NCBI GenBank assembly: GCA_017616165.1
Contig: JAFZYR010000029.1
Coordinates: 1-64,000, forward strand
Length of the DNA: 64,000 bases
Direction: 5' to 3'
From: Treponema sp.
GTDB lineage: Bacteria > Spirochaetota > Spirochaetia > Treponematales > Treponemataceae
The notes below the pieces were generated by a model. It was not told where the DNA came from and did not search any database. It saw nothing but the letters and a program-made list of their open reading frames with translations. Positions 41,808-51,123 of the stretch are shown piece after piece. The translations under genes and the position numbers were made by a program. Numbering within the stretch: the first letter of the stretch is position 1; the number at the start of each line of letters is the position of its first letter.

Positions 41808-42881
41808 GTGGCTGCAGAAGATGAAGGCAGAACCGAAGAACCTTCGGAGTACAAGCTTGAGCAGGCACGAAAGGAAGGTCGTGTCGCAAAAAGCCAGGAA
41901 ATTTCAAGTTCCCTCGTTTTGCTTTTTGGAGTTATTGTAATGATAATTCTGGGACGCTGGCTTTTAGTTCAATGCATTAATGTATTCAATTATTATTTCA
42001 GCCGCTGCAGTAATCCCGACGTAACAGACGCAAATCTTTTTTCTGCCTTCCTCATTAATTTTTTAAGGATGATCGCACCAATTGCAGCAGTAGCAGTTGT
42101 TGCCGCCTTTGCAGGAAACCTTATTCAGACAAGGGGCTTTCTTTTCAGCTGGAAGCCGATTGAACCAAACCTCAGTAAAATTGTACCAAAGTTCGGCGAA
42201 TATTTCCGTAAGACAATTTTTTCGGGAATGGGCCTTTTTAATATTGCAAAATCAATAGGAAAGGTAGTGCTCATTGTTGTAGTAGGCTTTCTTGTAATAC
42301 GAAGCAATATTTATACAATTGTCGAGGTTGTAAGCAATGGACAGATACTTTCGGCAGTTGGAAAAATTGCTTCTACCGCAGCAACCATCCTTGTAACCGT
42401 TGCAGTTTTGTTTCTTATAATTTCCATTCCTGATTATTTTGTTCACCGTCACGAGCACCGCGAAACTTTAAAAATGACCAAGCAGGAAGTAAAGCAGGAA
42501 TACAAGGAACTCGAAGGAGACCCTGAGGTAAAGGGACGCCTTCAGCAGATGCAAAGACAGCTTTTGGCACAGAATATTCCAAAGGCTGTAAAAGAAGCAG
42601 ATGTTGTAATTACAAACCCTACGCATTTTGCTGTTGTATTAAAATATGAGCAGAAGTCGCAATACGATGCACCGCGTGTTACGGCAAAGGGAGAAGATCA
42701 GACAGCGCTGTATATTAGGCGTCTGGCCGCAGAGAACAATATTCCTATCGAAGAAAACAAACCTCTTGCGCGCGGACTATATACAGATGTTCAAATTGGT
42801 GCTATAATACCTAGAGATTACTGGAAAGCAATTTCTGTAATCTATTCACATATACTACAAAACTCTGATACAAACGAGTAA
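41808..42881 (+). CDS. flhB: flagellar export switch protein FlhB
   Basis: 357 residues, GTG start. Four TM helices in residues 30-220. The autocleavage motif NPTH is at about residues 270-273 (VVITNPTHFAVVLKYEQ). The N-terminus EGRTEEPSEYKLEQARKEG is typical. FlhB switches export specificity from rod/hook to filament. Directly adjoining fliR. Confidence 0.96.
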   Translation: MAAEDEGRTEEPSEYKLEQARKEGRVAKSQEISSSLVLLFGVIVMIILGRWLLVQCINVFNYYFSRCSNPDVTDANLFSAFLINFLRMIAPIAAVAVVAAFAGNLIQTRGFLFSWKPIEPNLSKIVPKFGEYFRKTIFSGMGLFNIAKSIGKVVLIVVVGFLVIRSNIYTIVEVVSNGQILSAVGKIASTAATILVTVAVLFLIISIPDYFVHRHEHRETLKMTKQEVKQEYKELEGDPEVKGRLQQMQRQLLAQNIPKAVKEADVVITNPTHFAVVLKYEQKSQYDAPRVTAKGEDQTALYIRRLAAENNIPIEENKPLARGLYTDVQIGAIIPRDYWKAISVIYSHILQNSDTNE

Positions 42882-42902
42882 TAAGTTGCTGGGTGGGGAC
42901 TA

Positions 42903-45032
42903 ATGGCAAACGAAGGTCGTGGAAAAGTAGCAGGATTTATACAACACAATTATGTTGCAGTTGCTGTTGTACTTGTAATTTTTCTCCTCTTTATTCCAAT
43001 TCCTAAAATTCTCATAGATTTGACAATGGTTTTAAACCTTGCCTTTGCCATTATAATTATGCTTGCGGTTCTTTCTACACCGCGTGCCTCTGATTTCCAG
43101 ACCTTCCCGCGAATAATTCTTATACAGACCCTGTTTGGACTTGGTATAAACATTGCTTCAACACGTCTTATCCTTAGTGCAAAAACTGTTGCCAACGGAG
43201 TAAGCAGTGAACAGAGTGCCATGGTTCAGGCCTTTGCAAACATTGTTGCAGGAAACAACATTGTAATAGGCTTTGTAATCTTTATAATCCTTATTGTTGT
43301 TCAGGTGCTCGTAGTTACAAAGGGTGCCGGCCGTGTTTCTGAAGTAGCAGCACGCTTTTCTTTGGATTCCATGAGCCAGAAATTCTTTGATGTAGATAAC
43401 CGTCTTAATTCTGGAATCATAGATGACCAGGAAGCCTTAAGACTCAAGGATGCAATCCGTAAGGAAATTGACTTTTACTCTAACATGGACGGTTCTTCCA
43501 AGTTCGTTTCGGGCAACGTAAAGGCCGGCATATTTATTACAGTCGTAAACCTTGTAGGCGGTATCGTAGTCGGAATGATTATGAACAATATGGATTTTTC
43601 TGATGCCATAAAAACCTATTCCATACTTACAATTGGTGACGGTCTTATGTCACAGCTGCCTTCAATCATCATATCTTTTGCAACCGGTTTGCTCGTAACT
43701 GGTACTAAGTCTGACGAAGACCTTGGCGATCAGATTAAGCACGACTTTACAAGAGACGGCTATACCTACCAGATTGTCGGTGCAATCCTTATTGTTACGG
43801 GAATTGCCCTGCGTTCGGGAACCCAATTCCTGCTCATACCAGTTGGTGTATTCTTTATCTTTATTGGAATTAGGCTTGCAAGAAACAATGCCAAAGAAAT
43901 CGAAAAGGCAAAGAAGGAAGAAGAACAGCAGAAGGCTACAAATCAGTCTGGCTCTTCTCCTGGTGATGAAAAAATTGAACCTCCAGAAAAGCTTTCTCTC
44001 GAGCTTGGCTACGCCCTTATTCCTCTGGTTAACAAGGAAAAGGGTGCAGAGCTTTTGGAACGCATTACGCGTATCCGTAACGAAGCCAAGCTGGACATGG
44101 GATTTATTATTCCAAAAATCCGCATTCAGGATAATATGACTCTTAATCCTAATGACTACAGCTTTAAGATTAAGGGCATAGAAGCAGGTCATGCAAATAT
44201 AAGGCTTGACTATTATATGTGTATGGACACGGGTTCTGTTATTCGTCCGCTCAAGGGCGAAAAAACCAAGGACCCTGCCTTTGGAATGGATGCCATCTGG
44301 CTGCCGGAAGATCAGCGCACCGAAGCCGAAGAAGCGGGCTATGTAGTTGTTGACCCACCCACAATTATTGCGACCCACATCACCGAGCTTATACGTGCCA
44401 ATGCCGCCAGATTACTTGGCCGTGAGGAAGTTGCTTCCATCATGAAAACAGTCAAGGAAAAGAACGAAGTCCTTGTGGAAGAGGTTATGGATACAGCCAA
44501 ATTCACCTACGGACAAATCGAAAAGGTTTTGCAGAACCTTCTGGAAGAAAACGTTTCTATCCGCGACATTGTTACCATACTGGAAACGCTTGCAAACTAC
44601 GCAAACATTTCAAAGGATCCGTGGTTGCTTACCGAAAAGGTACGCGAAGCCCTTGGACTCCAGATTTGTCTGCAGTACGCAGATCCGGACAGCAAAAAAA
44701 TGCATGTAATGCTTTTGTCCGAGGATCTGGCAAACCTTGTAGACCAGAATGCCTTTTATCCTGCAGACGGTTCAAAGCCGCAGGTTGCCTTTGATCCGGT
44801 TGACCGAAGAATGTGGCTCAGCTGCGTAAGCTCTTCTTTGGCCAGGGTAAGAAACAAGGGCTTCCAGCCTATTATCCTGTGTCCGGGAAAAATAAGGCAG
44901 CTTGTTAAAGCTTCTATCGACAGAGATATGCCTGGAGTTGTAGTTCTTTCCGAAGCAGAAATTCTGGCAGCAGGAAAAACAATTTCTGTAGAAGTAATAG
45001 ACAATATCCAGAAAGTAGAAGAGGTTAGTTAA
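42903..45032 (+). CDS. flhA: flagellar export gate protein FlhA
   Basis: 709 residues, about eight TM helices in the first 330 residues. LAFAIIIMLAVLSTPRASDF, the FHIPEP-equivalent region with STRLILSAKT, and MSQLPSIIISFATGLLVTG are FlhA signatures. The cytoplasmic domain includes LGREEVASIMKTVKEKN. GGGTGGGG precedes the ATG. Stop is adjacent to the flhF start. Confidence 0.97.
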   Translation: MANEGRGKVAGFIQHNYVAVAVVLVIFLLFIPIPKILIDLTMVLNLAFAIIIMLAVLSTPRASDFQTFPRIILIQTLFGLGINIASTRLILSAKTVANGVSSEQSAMVQAFANIVAGNNIVIGFVIFIILIVVQVLVVTKGAGRVSEVAARFSLDSMSQKFFDVDNRLNSGIIDDQEALRLKDAIRKEIDFYSNMDGSSKFVSGNVKAGIFITVVNLVGGIVVGMIMNNMDFSDAIKTYSILTIGDGLMSQLPSIIISFATGLLVTGTKSDEDLGDQIKHDFTRDGYTYQIVGAILIVTGIALRSGTQFLLIPVGVFFIFIGIRLARNNAKEIEKAKKEEEQQKATNQSGSSPGDEKIEPPEKLSLELGYALIPLVNKEKGAELLERITRIRNEAKLDMGFIIPKIRIQDNMTLNPNDYSFKIKGIEAGHANIRLDYYMCMDTGSVIRPLKGEKTKDPAFGMDAIWLPEDQRTEAEEAGYVVVDPPTIIATHITELIRANAARLLGREEVASIMKTVKEKNEVLVEEVMDTAKFTYGQIEKVLQNLLEENVSIRDIVTILETLANYANISKDPWLLTEKVREALGLQICLQYADPDSKKMHVMLLSEDLANLVDQNAFYPADGSKPQVAFDPVDRRMWLSCVSSSLARVRNKGFQPIILCPGKIRQLVKASIDRDMPGVVVLSEAEILAAGKTISVEVIDNIQKVEEVS

Positions 45033-46220
45033 ATGCCGGTAGACAACAGTAAATTGCAATATGTAGACGGTGATACTCTAGAAGAATGCCAGAAGAAGCT
45101 GTTTGATCTTTACGGCCGCAATTATCACACAGAAAACAGGGAAACAATCATTAAACCATGCGGCTTTCTGGGACTCAGAACAAAGGCAGTTCAGCGCGTA
45201 TGGTATACCACAGTTGAAGAAAGGGAAAAGGACGAAGCTTCTAACCTGGAAAGAAACAGACAGGCAATTCTGGCATCGCAGACAGCCACAGTATTAAAAT
45301 CTCTTGCCAATAAGGTTGACGAAATGAGCACCAAGCTCAACTCAATGAATACAAACATTACTTCGGCAACCAACGAGCTTCATCCGACTATCAAGCAGAT
45401 CGAAGATATTCTTGAGCAGAATGAATTTACAATGTCTTATATCCGCATGATGGAAGAAAAAATCCGCGGACAATTTTCACTGGACGAGCTTGATGACTTT
45501 AATCTTGTAGAACGCTATGTAGTAGACTGGATTGGCGAGTCCATAAAAATAGCACCTGAAAAGGTTTTCCGTCCGCCTCACGTAGTAGTTGTAATTGGGC
45601 CTACGGGCGTTGGTAAGACAACAACAATTTCCAAGCTGGCTGCAAGCACTATCAAGTACGCCAAAACAAACAAGCTCAAGGAGCCTCAGCTTTGTATTTT
45701 TACAATTGACTCCATGAGGGTTGGTGCCTACGAGCAGCTCAATCGTGTTGCCGAAATTATTCACGCACCAATACGCAAGGCAGAAACAACCGAAGATGTA
45801 CAGGAAATATATGACGAATACAGAGAGCATGTAGATTATATTTTTGTAGATACAGGCGGCTACAGTCCAAACGATTCTACACATATTGCAATGATGAAGG
45901 ACGTACTGGACGTGAAGATGAATCCGGACGTATACATCTGCGTTACGGCTTCTACCAAGGCAAGCGACCTTCAGTCAATTTTCAGCAACTACGAGCCGCT
46001 CAATTATGATTCAGTCATAATTACAAAATGCGATGAAACTAAGGTATTCGGAAATATCATCAGTGTTTTGTGGGACAGGCACAAGTCTATTTCTTACATT
46101 ACCGACGGACAGAACCTTGCACAGAATATCCGCAAGGCAAGCATTCCGGAGCTTCTTATGAACCTTAATGGTTTTAATATTGACCGTGAGCATATAGAAA
46201 ATAAATTTGGAGAAAAATAG
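45033..46220 (+). CDS. flhF: flagellar signal-recognition-like GTPase FlhF
   Basis: 395 residues. N-terminal B domain, then SRP-type NG domains: P-loop VVIGPTGVGKTTTISKLAA near residue 190, TIDSMRVGAYEQLNRV and FVDTGGYSPND, and ITKCDETKVFGNI for guanine recognition. Sets flagellar number and polar position with FlhG. Confidence 0.96.
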   Translation: MPVDNSKLQYVDGDTLEECQKKLFDLYGRNYHTENRETIIKPCGFLGLRTKAVQRVWYTTVEEREKDEASNLERNRQAILASQTATVLKSLANKVDEMSTKLNSMNTNITSATNELHPTIKQIEDILEQNEFTMSYIRMMEEKIRGQFSLDELDDFNLVERYVVDWIGESIKIAPEKVFRPPHVVVVIGPTGVGKTTTISKLAASTIKYAKTNKLKEPQLCIFTIDSMRVGAYEQLNRVAEIIHAPIRKAETTEDVQEIYDEYREHVDYIFVDTGGYSPNDSTHIAMMKDVLDVKMNPDVYICVTASTKASDLQSIFSNYEPLNYDSVIITKCDETKVFGNIISVLWDRHKSISYITDGQNLAQNIRKASIPELLMNLNGFNIDREHIENKFGEK

Positions 46221-46221
46221 T

Positions 46222-47163
46222 ATGGAAGAACAGGCAGATGAATTAAGGGCATTGATGCAGGGCGACTTTTCGCAGGAGGAAGGTACAAGCGATACCTCCA
46301 GAGATGATGCTGCATCAGAAGGTGTAGTAAAATCACCGCAGGGCAAGAAAAATCATAATACACGCATTATTGCAATTACCAGTGGAAAGGGTGGAGTTGG
46401 AAAAACTAACTTTGCCGTAAATATGGCCATTGCCTATGCCCAGCTTGGCAAAAAGGTTATCCTCATTGACGGTGACCTTGGAATGGCAAACGTAAACGTT
46501 CTTCTTAATATAGTTCCTCAGTACAACATGATGCACGTAATAAACAAGAAAAAGACCATGAAGGAAATTGTCATGGACACAGAATTTGGAATTAAGTTTA
46601 TTGCGGGCGCAAACGGCTTTTCTAAAATTGCTAACCTTAGCGTAGACGAGCTTGATTACTTTGCAAATCAGTTTGCTTCTCTTGGAAATGCAGACATAAT
46701 TATCATAGATACCGGTGCGGGTATTGCAAACAACGTACTTCAGTTTGTAGCCGCTGCCGATGAGGTTTTTGTAGTAACAACTCCGGAGCCTACTGCTATT
46801 ACCGATGCTTACGGAATCATCAAAATTATTACTACAGAAATTGTAGACCATACTGTAGATATTAAGCTCATTGTAAACCGCGTTCACTCTGCCGACGAAG
46901 GCAAGCGTATTTCTGAACGCATCATTACAATTGTAGGTCAGTTCCTTGGCTACAAGGTTGAATATCTTGGCTTTGTTTACGAGGATCCTGTTGTTCAGGC
47001 AAGCGTTATCCGTCAAAAGCCGTTTATTGTGGTAAATCCAACCTCAAAGCCTGCAGTATGTCTTAAGCACATTGTTGGAAAAATTGAAAAAACCGAACCG
47101 GAATATAACGAGGGCGTAACAAGCTTTATAAAGAAGTTCCTGGGTAAAAAGAACAAGTACTAG
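46222..47163 (+). CDS. flhG: MinD-like ATPase FlhG (YlxH)
   Basis: 313 residues. Deviant Walker A TSGKGGVGKTNFAVNMAIAY near residue 60, IIDTGAGIANNVLQF for Walker B, and VTTPEPTAITDAYG. Partner of FlhF. GGAG at 46209-46212 supports ATG 46222; the upstream TTG 46207 is inside flhF. The first 50 residues are acidic and low-complexity, perhaps including the conserved FlhF-activating helix. Confidence 0.94.
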   Translation: MEEQADELRALMQGDFSQEEGTSDTSRDDAASEGVVKSPQGKKNHNTRIIAITSGKGGVGKTNFAVNMAIAYAQLGKKVILIDGDLGMANVNVLLNIVPQYNMMHVINKKKTMKEIVMDTEFGIKFIAGANGFSKIANLSVDELDYFANQFASLGNADIIIIDTGAGIANNVLQFVAAADEVFVVTTPEPTAITDAYGIIKIITTEIVDHTVDIKLIVNRVHSADEGKRISERIITIVGQFLGYKVEYLGFVYEDPVVQASVIRQKPFIVVNPTSKPAVCLKHIVGKIEKTEPEYNEGVTSFIKKFLGKKNKY

Positions 47164-47228
47164 GAGCTTGTAAAGCGGGCCCGGACGGCCGGAAAAAAAA
47201 ATTACTGTATTTTTTTGGAAATATGGTG

Positions 47229-47234
47229 TATAAT
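47229..47234 (+). promoter_or_regulatory. candidate internal promoter (-10 TATAAT) before the fliA block
   Basis: TATAAT in the context ATATGGTGTATAATATTTAG, resembling the -10 contexts of lepB, smpB and flbD. The -35 region (TGTATT at 47206-47211, 17-bp spacer) is poor. It lies in the only sizeable gap (100 bp) of the flagellar operon, so it could give fliA and the last genes separate expression. Confidence 0.45.
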
Positions 47235-47263
47235 ATTTAGAATAAAGTAAAATGGGAGGTAAA

Positions 47264-48028
47264 ATGAAGAACATAAAGTTTGTCGCTATATGTGCCGCAT
47301 CTGGTTTCATTTTATCTCTTATCTGCGGATTCTTTTCCAAGTCTGGTTTTGGACACATCTTCCTTATAGCACTTATATTTGCAGTAATCTTTGGTGCACT
47401 TTCCTTTGGTATTTCCGTTATTTTTGATAAATTCCTTTCAGTAGATACAGTTGCTGTAGATTCAGGAAGCTCGGATTCTGCAGAAGGCCCGGACGGCATT
47501 TCTGCAGCAGGAGCCAAGCCTGTTCTTGGACAGCACGTAGACCTTGTTATACAGGAAGAAGAGCTGGAGCATAGTGGAAACCAGAATCATTATGATGTAG
47601 GCGAAAACCACCAGATGCTCAACGAAGGAGATTACGCAACTAACGGAGAACAGACAGAAGAACAGGTGGTAGTTCCAAAGAATGAATTTGTTCCGGTGCG
47701 CAATAAAGAAACCGTAACCAATTTTTCGGGAAGCGAAGCCGTTACACCTGCAGAATCCGACAACCGCATGGAAGCCATTGCAGAGCAGAAGGAAAAAACA
47801 GGCGGCGACCTGGATGTACTGCCGGATATGTCAGAGCTTAATGTTGGCGGATCAGGCGGTTCTTCTGAGGACGGAGAAACAATTGTCCTTTCTGATGCAG
47901 ATTCAGACGAAAGGGAATTTGTAAGCTCTGCCACAAACTATAAGAGTTCAGATGTTAAGGAAACAGAAATAGGGGATGCATCGCTTATGGCGAAGGCAAT
48001 TAGTTCAATATTATCTGAAGAAACATAA
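47264..48028 (+). CDS. membrane protein of unknown function between flhG and fliA
   Basis: 254 residues. Two TM helices (about 5-25 and 29-55) and then a long, Glu/Ser/Gly-rich soluble tail with no recognised domain. GGGAGG selects ATG 47264; an ATG 12 nt earlier overlaps this ribosome-binding site. The last 13 residues, MAKAISSILSEET, form a short predicted helix. Position in the operon suggests a flagellar or regulatory role, unproven. Confidence 0.75.
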   Translation: MKNIKFVAICAASGFILSLICGFFSKSGFGHIFLIALIFAVIFGALSFGISVIFDKFLSVDTVAVDSGSSDSAEGPDGISAAGAKPVLGQHVDLVIQEEELEHSGNQNHYDVGENHQMLNEGDYATNGEQTEEQVVVPKNEFVPVRNKETVTNFSGSEAVTPAESDNRMEAIAEQKEKTGGDLDVLPDMSELNVGGSGGSSEDGETIVLSDADSDEREFVSSATNYKSSDVKETEIGDASLMAKAISSILSEET

Positions 48029-48040
48029 GGGTGAGAAATT

Positions 48041-48823
48041 ATGCCGATTAATGACGAACAGGAAGAAGACGACCTCTGGGAAGAATACAAAAAAACAAAG
48101 TCTCCAGCTATACGAGATAAATTCATAAGGCAATATATGCCTCTGGTAAAATACGTTGCCGGTAAGGTAGCAGTAGGCATGCCTAACAGCGTAGAGTTTG
48201 ACGATCTTGTTGGCTACGGACAGTTTGGTCTTTTGGATGCAATCAGTAAATACGATACCTCCAAAAACGTAAAATTCAAAACCTATGCAGTTACACGTAT
48301 CCGCGGTGCAATTTTTGATGAGCTTAGACAGATGGACTGGGTTCCTCGTTCTGTACGTCAAAAGAGCCGCGAAATTGAAGATGCAATTGTAACGCTTGAG
48401 TCACGCCTTGGACGTCCAGCTTCGGATTCCGAAATTGCAGACTCGCTTAATATGACCGAAGAAGAGTATCACCGCACCATTATGAAAATTTCGGGTACAA
48501 GCATACTCTCGCTCAATGATGTATGGTATGCCGGAGATGACAACGACAATATGTCAATCGGTAACAACATTGAGTCTCCTGCAAGCTTGAATCCTGATGT
48601 AATTGCAGAGCGCGAAGAAATCCGTAAGGTAATTGCACAGGCAATCAGTGAGCTTCCGGAAAAAGAAAAGATGGTCATTGTATTGTACTATCACGAGGAT
48701 TTGACATTTAAAGAAATCGGTGAGGTTCTGGAGGTAAGTGAATCCAGAATATCTCAGCTTCACACAAAGGCCAATTTAAGGCTGCGTGCAAAGCTTACAA
48801 ACCTAAGGAAGGGTATAATCTAA
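48041..48823 (+). CDS. fliA: flagellar sigma factor FliA (sigma-28, WhiG family)
   Basis: 260 residues. Region 2: FDDLVGYGQFGLLDAISKYD and FKTYAVTRIRGAIFDELRQM; region 4: LTFKEIGEVLEVSESRISQLHTKA. Full sigma-70-like architecture of the FliA type. It would direct late flagellar genes; no sigma-28 promoter is apparent within this window. RBS GGGTGAG. Confidence 0.95.
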   Translation: MPINDEQEEDDLWEEYKKTKSPAIRDKFIRQYMPLVKYVAGKVAVGMPNSVEFDDLVGYGQFGLLDAISKYDTSKNVKFKTYAVTRIRGAIFDELRQMDWVPRSVRQKSREIEDAIVTLESRLGRPASDSEIADSLNMTEEEYHRTIMKISGTSILSLNDVWYAGDDNDNMSIGNNIESPASLNPDVIAEREEIRKVIAQAISELPEKEKMVIVLYYHEDLTFKEIGEVLEVSESRISQLHTKANLRLRAKLTNLRKGII

Positions 48824-48826
48824 CAG

Positions 48827-50794
48827 ATGGTAACTCTTGATATAATCCGCGAAGAAATGCGAAAGCGTCTCGAAATGGACAAGGAGCTTCATATGGTAGA
48901 GGTAAATGCCGACACCATTGACGAAGCGCTTCAGGATGCTGCCGTACAGCTGGATTCAAAGATTTCTAACCTTCAATACGAAATTGTAGAAAAGGGAAGC
49001 GACGGCTTTTTGGGAATGGGTAAAAAGCCCTGGAAGCTCAAGATTTATCAGGATCCTTCTACAATCAAAAGAGTTCAAAAGCTTGCGTCCGACGGACTTT
49101 TTACAGAAGACGGCATGGACGAAGAAGCACAGATCAAAGACAGAGACGGACTTTTTTATGTACGCCACTTTGGTGCCGACATTATGCTCAAGGTTATTAC
49201 ACCGCTGGGCAAGGGAACCGCAGTTGAATTTAAAGACGTTCTCCAGGAAATCAACAGACCGGATACAACTCAGGTTGATGAATCCCTCGTTAAGAAATTT
49301 GTTAAGCAGGGAACCAACGATGATTACTGCATAGTTGGTTCTTACAAGCATGTTCAGGCCGGAGACGTACTCATTTCTGTAGAATGCACAAAGGACGAAA
49401 TGAAGGCCTCTATCATTGTTACACCTCCTGCCATGAGTGGTGCCGAAGCCAGTGCAGATGCAATCAAGAGAGCACTTTCTTCTCAGGGTGTAATTGACCA
49501 GTGCTATGACGAAGCCAAGATTAAAGAATTTGTTGATAATCCTGTTTACAATATTCCGTTTGAAGTTGCCAGTGCCATCCTGCCTGTTGACGGTAAGGAT
49601 GCCTACCTTATGTACAACTTCGAAACCGATGTTAAACGCCTTAAGGCAAAGGTCAACGAAACCGGTCAGATTAACTACAAGGAGCTCAATCAGATTCAGA
49701 ACGTTATTGCCGGTCAGCCGCTTGCTACCAAAATGCAGCCTGAACGCGGACGTGGCGGTAAAACAATTTTTGGACGTTACCTGGAAGCCAAGAACGGAAA
49801 GGATATGCAGATTACTCTTGGCGAAAACGTACATCTGGACAGAGACGGCGTAACAATCAAGGCTTCTATAGACGGCGAAGTTATGCTTGTTAATGGCAAG
49901 ATTACCGTTGAACCAATTAAGGTACTTGATGCAGTTAACGTTAAGACCGGTGACATTAAGTTTGTCGGTACAGTTGTTATCAAGGGCTCTGTTGAAGAAG
50001 GCTACAAGGTTGAAGCAACCAATATTGAAGTTAACGGCATCGTAGATAAATCTGTTCTGGAAGCAACCGGAAACATCATTGTACGCCAGGGTATTTTTGG
50101 AAAGGGCGAAGGTATCGTAAAAGCCGGAAAGTCACTCTGGGCAAAGTTTATCAACGATACAACCGTAGAAGTAGAAGAAAACGTAATTGTTTCGGACTCA
50201 ATCGTAAACTCAAATATTACTGCCATGAAAAATATCGTGCTGCGCGGAAAGAAGGCACAGATTATTGGTGGACACCTGCTTGCTACAGAGGAAATCTGTG
50301 CGCGTAAGGTTGGTTCTCCTGGTGGTGGTACAGAAACTATCCTCGAAGTTGGTATTGACCCGCGCGCCAAAAAACGACTTCTGGAGCTGCAGAAAAATCA
50401 GACAGACAGTACAAGAGACTACGAAAACAACGAACTTGACATACAGAACCTGGAACAGCAGAAAAAGCTTCGTAAACGACTTCCTCAGGAAAAAGAGGAT
50501 AAGCTTACTTCTCTTAAGCAGAAGAACAAGCTCATTGGCGAAGAGCTCCAGGAAATGACCAACGAAATAGACAAAATCCAGGCTCACCTTCGCGAGCTCA
50601 AGGCTGTTGGTAAGGTTAAGGTCGAAGAAACAGTCTATGCCGGTGTAAAGATTTATGTTCGCGATGTACTTGATGAAGTAAAAATGGATACAAAGCATGT
50701 TACATTCTACTACGACAAGAGCTTTAGCAAACGTGGAGATTATGAACCGCCTTCATTAGAGGAGGAACAGCCGGATGGGTATGCAACCGATTGA
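48827..50794 (+). CDS. FapA-type DUF342 protein with N-terminal Jag-N-like domain
   Basis: 655 residues. Residues about 1-75 (MVEVNADTIDEAL...GFLGMGKKPW) resemble the Jag-N domain. The middle and C-terminal part is a FapA/DUF342 beta-helix (IIGGHLLATEEICARKVGSPGGGTET) followed by a coiled coil (LLELQKNQTDSTRDYEN and onward). Proteins of this class are tied to cell polarity or motility. Located immediately after fliA, 3 bp apart, and overlapping the next gene. Confidence 0.85.
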   Translation: MVTLDIIREEMRKRLEMDKELHMVEVNADTIDEALQDAAVQLDSKISNLQYEIVEKGSDGFLGMGKKPWKLKIYQDPSTIKRVQKLASDGLFTEDGMDEEAQIKDRDGLFYVRHFGADIMLKVITPLGKGTAVEFKDVLQEINRPDTTQVDESLVKKFVKQGTNDDYCIVGSYKHVQAGDVLISVECTKDEMKASIIVTPPAMSGAEASADAIKRALSSQGVIDQCYDEAKIKEFVDNPVYNIPFEVASAILPVDGKDAYLMYNFETDVKRLKAKVNETGQINYKELNQIQNVIAGQPLATKMQPERGRGGKTIFGRYLEAKNGKDMQITLGENVHLDRDGVTIKASIDGEVMLVNGKITVEPIKVLDAVNVKTGDIKFVGTVVIKGSVEEGYKVEATNIEVNGIVDKSVLEATGNIIVRQGIFGKGEGIVKAGKSLWAKFINDTTVEVEENVIVSDSIVNSNITAMKNIVLRGKKAQIIGGHLLATEEICARKVGSPGGGTETILEVGIDPRAKKRLLELQKNQTDSTRDYENNELDIQNLEQQKKLRKRLPQEKEDKLTSLKQKNKLIGEELQEMTNEIDKIQAHLRELKAVGKVKVEETVYAGVKIYVRDVLDEVKMDTKHVTFYYDKSFSKRGDYEPPSLEEEQPDGYATD

Positions 50795-51119
50795 CCTTCA
50801 GAACATGTATTCTCAGATGTCTAATATTGCTCGAAACGTTGCAGGCCAGCAACAGGCAGCACAGGTTTCGGAGCAGATTCAGCATCAGAATCTGGTTCAG
50901 AAAAACATTGAACAATCGCAGAGAGTTCAGCAGGCAAGCAATGATAAGGCCAATACAAACAGCGTAAATCCCGACGGACATCAGGGAAGCAGTGGCGGCG
51001 GCACTTATAAAAATCCAAAAAGACAACAGAACGATGGAACACAAAAGGACACCAGCTTTGGTAATTACGGAAACGCCAAGTCGGAATATGTTGGAACCAT
51101 CGTAGATATAACAAGGTAA
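50775..51119 (+). CDS. small Gln/Asn-rich protein of unknown function
   Basis: 114 residues. IEQSQRVQQASNDKANTNS shows the high Gln, Asn and Ser content, with a helix-rich first half and an apparently disordered tail. GAGGAGG (from 50758) lies before the ATG at 50775, and the gene overlaps the DUF342 gene by 20 nt. It is likely a real operon member, and short homologues lie at this place in other treponemes by my recollection, but no function is known. Confidence 0.7.
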   Translation: MGMQPIDLQNMYSQMSNIARNVAGQQQAAQVSEQIQHQNLVQKNIEQSQRVQQASNDKANTNSVNPDGHQGSSGGGTYKNPKRQQNDGTQKDTSFGNYGNAKSEYVGTIVDITR

Positions 51120-51123
51120 AAAA

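Noticed and set aside
43662-44378. 238-codon minus-strand ORF opposite flhA
   Set aside because: It lies wholly within the conserved FlhA coding sequence, with unrealistic composition and no start signal.
47164-47210. Terminator between flhG and the next gene
   Set aside because: The GC-rich CCGG-ACGG-CCGG sequence is followed by A on the plus strand, not T. It would terminate only minus-strand transcripts, and no gene runs there.
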